Below the pieces are notes generated by a model. That model did no database searches and had not been told where the DNA came from. It saw only the letters and a program-made list of their open reading frames with translations. From Arthrobacter sp. SLBN-122 (lineage in GTDB: Bacteria > Actinomycetota > Actinomycetes > Actinomycetales > Micrococcaceae), in contig NZ_VFMS01000001.1 of the NCBI RefSeq assembly GCF_006715165.1, positions 1,054,001-1,118,000 of the forward strand: DNA of 64,000 nucleotides, given 5' to 3'. The translations under genes and the position numbers were made by a program. Below, piece by piece: positions 41,385 to 49,094 of this stretch (position 1 is the first letter of the stretch; every line of letters begins with the position of its first letter).

Positions 41385-43430
41385 GTGACCACACAGCATT
41401 CGGCGGAATCCACCCACCAGCAGACCGCTCCGACCGCCATCCCGCGGGTGGCCCTGGTGGGCGTGCACGGCTTCGGCGAGCGGCACCTTGCCAACCTGTC
41501 CCGGCTTGAACAGGCGGGCGCCCTGGAACTGGTGGCCGTCGCCGATCCCAACCCGCCGCAGCCTGGCAGCCTGGCCGCTTCGGTGGCCGTGTTCCCGGGC
41601 CTGGACGGACTGCTGGCCGCCCAGCCGGGCGTCGACGTCGTCATTATTGCCACCCCCATCCAGACGCATGCCCCGCTGGCCATCGCCGCCCTGGCCGCCG
41701 GGATGGACGTCTACGTGGAAAAGCCGCCCGTGGCGTCCCTGGCCCAGTTCGAGCAGGTCCTCGCCATTGCCCGGGAGAATGGCCGACTGGTCCAGGTGGG
41801 CTTCCAGAGCCTGGGATCCCGCGCCCTGCCCGCCATCAGGGACACTGTAGCCGCCGGGGAGATCGGTACTGTCCTGGGCATCAGCGCCACAGGCCAGTGG
41901 CTCCGGACCCAGGCATACTTCAAGCGCTCACGCTGGGCCGGAAAGCGCAGCCTGGACGGCGTGGATGTGGTGGACGGTGTTGCAACCAACGCCCTGGCCC
42001 ACGCCGTTGCCACGGGCCTTTCCCTGGCCGGCGCGCGGACCCTCGCCGACGTCGCCTCCGTGGAGACGGACCTGTACCGCGCCAACCAGACCGAAAGCGA
42101 CGACACCTCCGTCCTCCGGGTCCGCACCACCCAGGGAACCACGCTGCTGTGCGCCCTCACGCTCTGCGCCCCCGAACAGCTGGACCCGACCGTCACCGTG
42201 CACGGGACCCTGGGCGACATCACGCTCTCCTACACCCGGGACGAGGTGGTCATCACTACCGCCAACGGCGAGCGGCGGGAGACCTACGCGCGCACGGACC
42301 TGCTGGAAAACCTCCTCGACGCCCGGGCCACCGGGGCTCCCCTGCTCTCTGCGCTGCAGGACACCGGCGCGTTCACCGCCGTGCTGGAAGCGATCCGCAC
42401 CTCTCCCGCGCCGGCCCCGATCGACGGACAATACATCTCGTGGGAGGGCGGAGGCGACGACGCACATCCCGTGGTCCAGGGCATCACCGACCTGATGGCC
42501 CGCGCCGTCAAAGCGCAGGCAACCTTCGCCGAGCTCGGAGCCCCCTGGGCCCGCGCCCTGCCGCCCACCCACACGCTGCCCCTGGACGGCCACCCGGTGG
42601 CGGACTACCGCGACGGCAGCCACATCCGCGCCGTCTCCTCCCCGCGCCCCTACCTGCACCCGGTCCGGACCCTTGCCGGAACGGTGGTGACGGACCACCA
42701 GCCACTGGACCATGTGTGGCACCTGGGCGTTGGAGTGGCGCTGCAGGACGTGGACGGAGTGAATTTCTGGGGCGGCCGGACCTATACCCGGGAGGCCGGG
42801 CAGTACGTCTGGCGCCCGGACCACGGCAGCATCGCCAGCACCGGCACCGCGGCCGAACAGAATGACGCGGTGGACGGCCGCGAGGGCCGACTCCAGGAGA
42901 CCCTCAGCTGGAACGGCCCGGACGGTACCCCCATCCTTGTGGAGGAACGCTCCTGGGCCTGGGCAGGCGTCGCGCCCTCCATCTGGCGGCTGTCCCTCGA
43001 CTTCGCGCTGTCCCCCGCCGGTGACACGCCGGTCAGCCTGGGCAGCCCGGGATCGAACGGACGCTTCGAGGGCGGGTACGGCGGCTTCTTCTGGCGCCTG
43101 CCGCAGTGCGGGGACGCGGCAGTCTGGACGCCCGCCGGTGCCGGCGAATCACAGACCCACGGCAGCGTCACGCGCTGGCTCGCCTGGTCAGGAGAGTTCG
43201 ACGGCGGCCCAGCCACCTTGGTGTTCGTCGCCCCGGAAGGCTCCACTGATCCCTGGTTTGTCCGGGTGGAGGGCTACCCCGGAATAGGCCAGTCGCTGGC
43301 GTGGGACGCCCCCGTCAATGCCCGGCGGGGCAGCCCGGTGCGGCGGAGCATCACCGTCTTTGTGGCCGACGGAATCCTGTCCACAACCGACATCCAAGAT
43401 CTGATCAACCAGCAGGGGGACCCGTCATGA
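41385..43430 (+). CDS. Gfo/Idh/MocA oxidoreductase fused to DUF6807 (PmoA-like) domain
   Basis: A 681-aa protein from GTG 41385. Residues 1 to about 385 are a Gfo/Idh oxidoreductase (VALVGVHGFGERHL, VEKPPVAS, YFKRSRWAGKRSLDGVDVVD) nearly superimposable on the protein at 21936. From about residue 400 a DUF6807 domain follows: HPVRTLAGTVVTDHQPLDHV, WHLGVGVALQDVDGVNFWGG, and GRFEGGYGGFFWRLPQ. The proteins of that family contain His-rich pockets and occur near sugar oxidoreductases. The fusion suggests the two act in sequence on one sugar derivative. It ends in an ATGA overlap with the next gene. Confidence 0.85.
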   Translation: MTTQHSAESTHQQTAPTAIPRVALVGVHGFGERHLANLSRLEQAGALELVAVADPNPPQPGSLAASVAVFPGLDGLLAAQPGVDVVIIATPIQTHAPLAIAALAAGMDVYVEKPPVASLAQFEQVLAIARENGRLVQVGFQSLGSRALPAIRDTVAAGEIGTVLGISATGQWLRTQAYFKRSRWAGKRSLDGVDVVDGVATNALAHAVATGLSLAGARTLADVASVETDLYRANQTESDDTSVLRVRTTQGTTLLCALTLCAPEQLDPTVTVHGTLGDITLSYTRDEVVITTANGERRETYARTDLLENLLDARATGAPLLSALQDTGAFTAVLEAIRTSPAPAPIDGQYISWEGGGDDAHPVVQGITDLMARAVKAQATFAELGAPWARALPPTHTLPLDGHPVADYRDGSHIRAVSSPRPYLHPVRTLAGTVVTDHQPLDHVWHLGVGVALQDVDGVNFWGGRTYTREAGQYVWRPDHGSIASTGTAAEQNDAVDGREGRLQETLSWNGPDGTPILVEERSWAWAGVAPSIWRLSLDFALSPAGDTPVSLGSPGSNGRFEGGYGGFFWRLPQCGDAAVWTPAGAGESQTHGSVTRWLAWSGEFDGGPATLVFVAPEGSTDPWFVRVEGYPGIGQSLAWDAPVNARRGSPVRRSITVFVADGILSTTDIQDLINQQGDPS

Positions 43431-44542
43431 CCCAAACAACCACTTCAGCCGTCCCCCATGGGGAAGCGCGCCTGGCCCCCGGATCCAGGACGGACCGGGC
43501 CATCAAGCGCCGGCGCGTCCTGGACATTCTGGACGGGACCGGGCAGGACTCCCTGCTGCTCACCACCAACACCGCCCTGACCTGGTACCTGGACGGCAGC
43601 CGCGTCCACATCAGCCTTGCCGGCGATCCCATCGCCGCCCTGCTGGTGGACCGCGACGGTGACCACCTGGTCACGTTCAACAACGAAGCCGGCAGGATCG
43701 CCGCCGAGGAGCTGCCCGCCGGAGTCAACCTGCACACCGTCCCCTGGTACGGGAACCTGCACCAGGCCGCGGCCGCCGTCGGGAACGGCTCCCGGCCGCC
43801 GCTGGCCGAAGCGGACGTCGCGGCACAGTTGCGCGCCGCCCGGCAGCAGCTCCTCCCGGCCGAAACTGCCCGCTATTCCATGCTCAGCGCGGAACTGGCA
43901 GGGATCATGACCGATGTCCTGTCCGCCGCCCGCCCGGACACCACGGAGTTCGAGCTGGTCTCTGCGCTGGCCGCCCGGGTGGTGGCCGCCGGTGCGGAAC
44001 CGCTGGTGCTCCTGTGCAACGGCAGCTCCCGCAGCACTTTCCGGCACCCGCTGGCAACCCATTCCCCGCTTGGCCGCCGCGCCATGGCCGTCGTGTGCGC
44101 CCGCCGGGACGGCCTGGTTGCCAACATCACCCGCTGGATCCGGTTCGACGCCGGCACCCCCGAAGAGCGCGACGCCGAGGCCCGCATCGCGGCCGTGGAG
44201 GCGGACATTTTTGACGCCACCGTTCCCGGCGCCCGGCTGGATCGGATCTTCGCCGAGATCCAGGCAGCCTATGCGCGGCACGGTTTCGGGGCGGACCAGT
44301 GGGAACAGCACCACCAGGGCGGTCCCGCCGGTTACGCGGGCCGGGATCCCCGGGTGACCTCAGAGGTGACCGACACGGTGTTGCTGGACCAGGCCTTCAC
44401 CTGGAACCCCTCGGGCCCCGGCGTCAAGATCGAAGACACCGTGCAGCTCACCGAATCCGGACTTCGCGTCCTCACCGTGGACCCGCGCTGGCCGGTGGTT
44501 ACGGTGAACGGGCTGGACCGGCCGGTGACGCTTCAGCTGTAG
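43427..44542 (+). CDS. M24 (creatinase/aminopeptidase P fold) protein lacking most metal ligands
   Basis: A 371-aa protein with an N-terminal creatinase-like domain (RRRVLDILDGTGQDSLLLTT, NTALTWYLDGSRVHISLAGD) and a C-terminal pita-bread domain. Compared with M24 enzymes, the metal-binding positions appear changed: the first Asp is replaced in AVVCARRDG, the DITRT Asp is Asn or Ala in VANITRWI, and the EPG Glu is Asn in TWNPSG. His in QHHQGG and Glu in VKIEDTVQLT remain. It is therefore probably not an ordinary dinuclear peptidase. It overlaps the fusion gene by ATGA, so it belongs to the sugar operon. Confidence 0.75.
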   Translation: MTQTTTSAVPHGEARLAPGSRTDRAIKRRRVLDILDGTGQDSLLLTTNTALTWYLDGSRVHISLAGDPIAALLVDRDGDHLVTFNNEAGRIAAEELPAGVNLHTVPWYGNLHQAAAAVGNGSRPPLAEADVAAQLRAARQQLLPAETARYSMLSAELAGIMTDVLSAARPDTTEFELVSALAARVVAAGAEPLVLLCNGSSRSTFRHPLATHSPLGRRAMAVVCARRDGLVANITRWIRFDAGTPEERDAEARIAAVEADIFDATVPGARLDRIFAEIQAAYARHGFGADQWEQHHQGGPAGYAGRDPRVTSEVTDTVLLDQAFTWNPSGPGVKIEDTVQLTESGLRVLTVDPRWPVVTVNGLDRPVTLQL

Positions 44543-44563
44543 GAAGGATCCGCAGGCAACAGG

Positions 44564-44594
44564 AAACCCCGGGACCGATGCGGTCCCGGGGTTT
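44564..44594. terminator. Bidirectional terminator between the M24 gene and the dehydrogenase gene
   Basis: AAACCCCGGGACCG and CGGTCCCGGGGTTT form a perfect 14-bp stem with an ATG loop between convergent genes, with A and T runs at the ends. Confidence 0.85.
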
Positions 44595-44600
44595 ACCGTT

Positions 44601-44622
44601 GGTGGTTGAGCTTGTCGAAACC
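44601..44622. repeat. GGTTGAGCTTGTCGAAACC element
   Basis: GGTGGTTGAGCTTGTCGAAACC lies just before the dehydrogenase stop region. I recall closely similar short elements scattered at gene ends in many actinobacterial genomes; only one copy is in this window, so repetition cannot be shown here. Confidence 0.35.
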
Positions 44623-44627
44623 TCAGC

Positions 44628-46079
44628 CTACGGAAGCTGCAGTTCACCGTCCACGCGGCGCGGGATGCCCAGGGGGTTGTCCTCGCGAAGCGCCGGGTGC
44701 AGCACCGCCTCGGGAGCATCCTGGTAGGCCACCGGACGCTGGAACCTGCGGACCGCCGTCGCACCAACCGAGGTAAAGAGGGAGGTGGTGGCCGGGTACG
44801 GGCCGCCGTGCTGCTGGGCCCAGTTGACGGCCACGCCCGTGGGCCAGCCTTCGAACAGGACACGCCCGGCGAGCCCGGAAAGCTGTTCGGCCAGATCCGC
44901 AATGTCCTCATCGGGCTGCGCGTGCAGGGTGGCGGTCAGGCTGCCCGGGACCTTGGCCAGGACAGCTGACAGTTCCTCCTGGTCCGTGTATTCGATCAGG
45001 ATGGTGGTGGGGCCAAAGCATTCCTCCAGCAGCTGCTCGGGGCGTTCCAGCACCTTGGCGGCGGTGGTGGAGAACACCACCGGAGCCGCACCATTGGACG
45101 CGGCGTCCTGCTCCACGGTGCCGGCGACCACAGCCACGCCGTCCACTGATGCGAAGGCGCGCAGGCCGTCCGGGTAGGCTTCGGCGATCCGGGTGGTGAG
45201 CATGCCCAGGGCAGGCTTGTCCTTGCTGGCCTCCGCCACTTCCTTGGCGAACTGCGTTCCCGCAGGGATGAACACCAGGCCCGGCTTGGTGCAGAACTGG
45301 CCCGCACCGAGGGCGAAGGAGCCGGCCAGTCCGGCGGCGAGTTCGGCGGAGCGGGCCTGCAGTGCCGCGGCGGTGATGACCACGGGGTTCAGGCTCCCCA
45401 GTTCGCCGTAGAACGGGATGGGGTCGGGACGGGAGGTGGCGAGGTCGAACAGGGCACGGCCGCCGGGGATGGAGCCGGTGAAGCCCACGGCTTTGATGGC
45501 GGGGTCCTGCACCAGCGCCGTTCCCACTTCGCGTCCGTGGACCAGGGCGAACAGGCCTTCCGGTGCACCGGCGCCGAGGAGCGCCTCCGCCACGATTTCA
45601 GCGGTGCGCTCCGACAGGCGGAGGTGGCCCGAGTGTGCCTTGACGATCACCGAACAGCCGACGGCGAGGGCGGAGGCCGTGTCCCCGCCCGCTACCGAGA
45701 AGGCGAACGGGAAGTTGGAGGCGGAGAAGACGGCAACCGGGCCGATGGGCTTGAGGATCCTGCGCAGGTCCGGCCGGGGCGGGGTTGCCGCCGGGTCCGC
45801 GTGGTCGATGATGGCCTCAAGATAGGAGCCCTCGGTGATCACGCGGGCAAACAGGCGCAACTGGCCGGTGGTGCGGGCAACTTCACCGGTAAGGCGCGCG
45901 GCGCCCAGGCTGGTCTCGGCATCGGCGATCTCCACCAGTTCGGCAGCGTTGGCGTCCAGGGCGTCCGCCACGGCGTTCAGCCAGCCGGCGCGTTCAGCAT
46001 CGGAAGCTGCGGCCGAGATCCTGGCCGCTGCTGTGGCCGCAGCGGTGAGCTCGGTCAGGGAAAGCGTTGCAGTTGTCAC
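44628..46079 (-). CDS. Alpha-ketoglutarate semialdehyde dehydrogenase (NADP+ aldehyde dehydrogenase)
   Basis: A 483-aa ALDH-superfamily enzyme. The nucleophilic Cys lies near residue 263 in LGAGQFCTKPG, the general-base Glu in FYGELGSLNPV, and the cofactor segment is VFSASNFPFAFSVAGGDTAS with VGFTGSIPGGRAL. FPFAFSVAGGDTASALA with GQFCTKPG is typical of the KGSADH branch that makes 2-ketoglutarate from 2,5-dioxopentanoate. It is the last step of the oxidative uronate route, and the operon also encodes KdgD. It lies 28 bp after the enolase-family gene. Confidence 0.9.
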   Translation of the reverse strand: MTTATLSLTELTAAATAAARISAAASDAERAGWLNAVADALDANAAELVEIADAETSLGAARLTGEVARTTGQLRLFARVITEGSYLEAIIDHADPAATPPRPDLRRILKPIGPVAVFSASNFPFAFSVAGGDTASALAVGCSVIVKAHSGHLRLSERTAEIVAEALLGAGAPEGLFALVHGREVGTALVQDPAIKAVGFTGSIPGGRALFDLATSRPDPIPFYGELGSLNPVVITAAALQARSAELAAGLAGSFALGAGQFCTKPGLVFIPAGTQFAKEVAEASKDKPALGMLTTRIAEAYPDGLRAFASVDGVAVVAGTVEQDAASNGAAPVVFSTTAAKVLERPEQLLEECFGPTTILIEYTDQEELSAVLAKVPGSLTATLHAQPDEDIADLAEQLSGLAGRVLFEGWPTGVAVNWAQQHGGPYPATTSLFTSVGATAVRRFQRPVAYQDAPEAVLHPALREDNPLGIPRRVDGELQLP

Positions 46080-46107
46080 GTCAGGTACCTGTTCGTCGTA
46101 TGGAAAT

Positions 46108-47217
46108 TCATGGTTGCAGCGTGTCCCGGAAACGGAAGCCCAGTCCGGGCTGGTCCGCCAGGGCCAACCTGCTGTTGGTGAACCGCACCGGCGACGGCCC
46201 GGCCAGGATCCCCAATTGTTCGAAGGAAGCCTCTTCGACGTCCTCCACCATGGTGGGTTCGGCCAGGGTCAGGGCCAGTTGCCCGGACAGTTCCGGCAGC
46301 AGGTGCGGCATGACCTTGATGCTGTTGGTCCTCGCCAGCTCAACGATCCGCCGGAACGGGGTAATCCCACCCACGCGGATGATGTTGGGCTGGATGATGT
46401 CCACCGCCTCCGCCTCAATGAAATCGCGGAACCGGTAGATGGTGTGCAGGTTTTCACCAAGGGCGATGGGCACGGGCGAATGCTTCCGGAGCCGGCGGTA
46501 GGCCCAGAGGTCGTCCGCGCGGATGGGTTCCTCCAGCCATTCCAGCCCGAATTCGGCCAGGACATCCAGGGCCCGGAAAGTGGTGGGCAGGTCCCACCGC
46601 TGGTTGGCGTCGATCATGAGCCTGCGGTCCGGGCCCAGGACGGTGCGGACGGCGGCTACGCGTTCGCGGTCCTCGCGGATGTCCGGTTTTCCCACCTTGA
46701 TCTTCACTGCCTGGTGGCCGGCGGCCACCCAGCGTTCGGTCTGCGCCACCAGCTCGTCCAGAGTGTAGTGCAGGTTGACCCCGGAGCCGTACACCTCTGC
46801 CGATTCCTGCCGCTGGCCCAGCAGGCCGGTGACCGAGGTTCCGGCGCGGCGGGCCTGCAGGTCCCACAGGGCCAGGTCCACGCCTGCCATGGCGATGGTG
46901 GTGAGGCCGCCGCCGCCGGCCTCGTGCAGCCGTTTCCAGAGCACATCCCACACCGTCTCCGGGGTGGCCGGCAGGCCGGTGACGAAAGGGGCGATGTCGT
47001 AATCCAGGAGCGCCTTGACGGCCTGGGGACCGATGGTGGGTGTCCACGAGAAACCGAAGCCCGTGCCGCCGTCGTCCGTCTGGATTTCCGTGGCAATCAC
47101 GTGGTTCTCCGGCGCCTCCGCCCCCCAGCTGCGGAGCAGCGGAACGGTGAAGAGCCGGGTGGACAATCCGGTGATGCGCGGAACAGTGCGGACGGCTTCG
47201 GCCGCCGGTGCGCTCAT
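46108..47217 (-). CDS. Mandelate racemase/enolase-superfamily sugar-acid dehydratase or cycloisomerase
   Basis: A 369-aa enzyme with the N-terminal capping domain and a modified TIM barrel. The KxK base motif is VKIKVG, metal ligands are in LMIDANQRWD, EWLEEP and ALGENL, and the second-base region is KVMPHL. By operon position it must convert the product of the uronate dehydrogenase into 3-deoxy-2-keto-hexarate for KdgD. Two known chemistries fit: galactarate/glucarate dehydration, or galactarolactone cycloisomerisation as in Agrobacterium Gci. Sequence alone does not decide. The ATG overlaps the kdgD stop as TGATG. Confidence 0.82.
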   Translation of the reverse strand: MSAPAAEAVRTVPRITGLSTRLFTVPLLRSWGAEAPENHVIATEIQTDDGGTGFGFSWTPTIGPQAVKALLDYDIAPFVTGLPATPETVWDVLWKRLHEAGGGGLTTIAMAGVDLALWDLQARRAGTSVTGLLGQRQESAEVYGSGVNLHYTLDELVAQTERWVAAGHQAVKIKVGKPDIREDRERVAAVRTVLGPDRRLMIDANQRWDLPTTFRALDVLAEFGLEWLEEPIRADDLWAYRRLRKHSPVPIALGENLHTIYRFRDFIEAEAVDIIQPNIIRVGGITPFRRIVELARTNSIKVMPHLLPELSGQLALTLAEPTMVEDVEEASFEQLGILAGPSPVRFTNSRLALADQPGLGFRFRDTLQP

Positions 47218-48122
47218 CAGCGCCCGGCCAGCTCGTAGCCCTTGGCCAGGATGGCTTTGAGCTCCACGAGCTGTTCCTCCGTAGGATCGACCAGCGGCGG
47301 CCGGACCGAGCCCACCGGCAGTCCGCCCAGCCTCAGGCCGGCCTTGATCAGGGAAACGCCGAAGCCGGGGGTCTGGTCGCGCAGGCGTACCAGGGGTGCG
47401 TAGAAGCCCTCGAGGAGGGCGTTGCGGCGGTCCTCGTCCCCTGCGGCGTAGGCGTCGTAGTAGGCCTTGGCGATCTCGGGGGCCATGGCGAACGCCGCCG
47501 AGGAGTAGAGCGGGATGCCCAGGCCGCGGTAGGCGCCCTGCGTCAGTTCGGCGGTGAGCAGGCCGTTGAAGAAGGCGAAGTCCTGCCGTCCGGTGGCCTT
47601 GACCGCGGTGACGATTTCCTGGGCCAGGCCCACGTCGCCCAGGCCGTCCTTGAAGCCGATGACCTTGGGATTGGCGGCCAGCTTGGCCATGGACGCCGCG
47701 GTGAACTTCGCGTTGCCGCGGTGGTACACGATGACCGGCAGGCTGCTGGCGTTGGCCACGGCCTCGATGTAGGCCACCAGTCCGTCCGTGGGACCGGTCA
47801 CCAGGTACGGCGGCAGCACCAGGAGCGCGTCGGCGCCGGCTTCTTCAGCAGCCCGGGCGGCGGCAAGGGCGTGGCCCAGGGGTCCGCCGGCGCCGGCCAC
47901 CACGGGGACCTGTCCGGCAACAACCTCGACGGCGGCTGCCACCACGGTGCGGACCTCCTCGATGCTGAGGGCATGGAACTCACCGGTGCCGCAGGCCGGG
48001 AAGACTCCGCCGGGGCCAAACGGCAACCGTGAGCTGATGTGTTCCTTGAGCAGGTCCACGTCAACGGCGCCTTCGGCGGTGAACGGGGTGACGGGGAAGA
48101 ACAGTACGCCGTCGAATTTCAT
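47217..48122 (-). CDS. kdgD: 5-dehydro-4-deoxyglucarate dehydratase (KdgD)
   Basis: A 301-aa DapA-family (class I aldolase fold) enzyme converting 3-deoxy-2-keto-hexarate to 2-ketoglutarate semialdehyde with loss of water and CO2. The KDGDH-type motif GVFPACGTGEFHAL is present, the Schiff-base Lys lies in IGFKDGLGD, and the catalytic Tyr lies in PVIVYHRGNAKF. The stop overlaps the enolase-family start and the start overlaps the upstream SDR stop, both by a few bases, so three genes are tightly coupled. The neighbouring ALDH provides the next step. Confidence 0.92.
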   Translation of the reverse strand: MKFDGVLFFPVTPFTAEGAVDVDLLKEHISSRLPFGPGGVFPACGTGEFHALSIEEVRTVVAAAVEVVAGQVPVVAGAGGPLGHALAAARAAEEAGADALLVLPPYLVTGPTDGLVAYIEAVANASSLPVIVYHRGNAKFTAASMAKLAANPKVIGFKDGLGDVGLAQEIVTAVKATGRQDFAFFNGLLTAELTQGAYRGLGIPLYSSAAFAMAPEIAKAYYDAYAAGDEDRRNALLEGFYAPLVRLRDQTPGFGVSLIKAGLRLGGLPVGSVRPPLVDPTEEQLVELKAILAKGYELAGR

Positions 48123-49084
48123 GGTGTCTCCTTGCCTCCGGTGCCGGCTGTGACCAGCGTGGAGGCCTCGTCGTTGAGGGTTGGATTGGACTTGAGCTCA
48201 CTGCGCCAGGTGCGCTTTGGCTGCCAGCCCAGCAGCTCATGGGCTTTGGCAATGGAGAATGCGGGGCTGGTGCCGGTGAGGCCGGCGCTGAGCGCTTCGC
48301 TTCCCGGCAGGAATTGGGGCATCAGCTCAGCAAGCGGGACGGTGGCCAGGGCGTCGGCTGCCCCCACGAAGAAGGTTTCCCCGTTGGGAATGTCTTCCAT
48401 CTTCTGCAGCAGCACGTCCAGGAAGTCCGCTACGTCGCGGGCGTCCACATAGTTGAAGAGCGCCGGTGCTGAGAGGGCGGGGTCGGCCAGGCGTTCGGCA
48501 AGGGTGTGTCCCTGCTGGGTGGGAGCGCCTTCCCATTCCTCTGGCGAGATGACAAAGCACGGACGGAACGCCGCGTACCGGATCTTCTCCCCCTGCGCAG
48601 CGGCGAACATCTGCACGGTCTGTTCGGCGATGAGCTTAGACAGCGCGTAGGCGTTCCAGGGCTTGGGCGGGGTGCGCTCATCGAGCGGGAACGACGGCGG
48701 CAGCCACCCCGCCGGGCAGCCGTAACCCAGGACCGTGGGGCTGCTGGCGGTGACGATTTTGCCGATTCCCAGTTCCGTTGCTGCGCTGATCACGGCGAAG
48801 GCGAGCCGGGTGTTGGTGCCGAAAATGACGTCCTCCGGCGCGCTGAACGGTACCGCGATCGCCGCAAGGTGGATGACGGCGTCGGGCTTTGCCGCCCGAA
48901 GGAGGCGCAGCGCCTCACCCGGCGCCAGGAGGTCCGCGGTTTCCTGAACGACGCCGGCCGGCAGGAGTTCGGGGGGCACCACGTCACGGTCCACCGAGAC
49001 TACCTCGTGTCCCGCCTGTGCCAGCCCCGCCACCACGCTGCGGCCGAGGCGGCCGGAGCCGCCGGTAACGAATATCCTGCTCAT
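48119..49084 (-). CDS. NAD-dependent epimerase/dehydratase, uronate-dehydrogenase-like
   Basis: A 321-aa extended SDR protein. It has a Gly motif VTGGSGRLGRSVVAGLAQAG, HLAAIAVPF, a Ser in TASSPTVLGYG, and the active-site NAYALSKLIAE with Tyr and Lys. Position upstream of kdgD and a hexarate-forming enolase enzyme suggests it oxidises galacturonate or glucuronate to the aldarolactone. It is longer than the roughly 265-aa characterised Udh enzymes, so the assignment is by context rather than close similarity. ATG 49084 is 10 bp after the Gfo/Idh gene stop; the longer frame upstream is a shadow. Confidence 0.75.
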   Translation of the reverse strand: MSRIFVTGGSGRLGRSVVAGLAQAGHEVVSVDRDVVPPELLPAGVVQETADLLAPGEALRLLRAAKPDAVIHLAAIAVPFSAPEDVIFGTNTRLAFAVISAATELGIGKIVTASSPTVLGYGCPAGWLPPSFPLDERTPPKPWNAYALSKLIAEQTVQMFAAAQGEKIRYAAFRPCFVISPEEWEGAPTQQGHTLAERLADPALSAPALFNYVDARDVADFLDVLLQKMEDIPNGETFFVGAADALATVPLAELMPQFLPGSEALSAGLTGTSPAFSIAKAHELLGWQPKRTWRSELKSNPTLNDEASTLVTAGTGGKETP

Positions 49085-49094
49085 GGTTGTTCCT

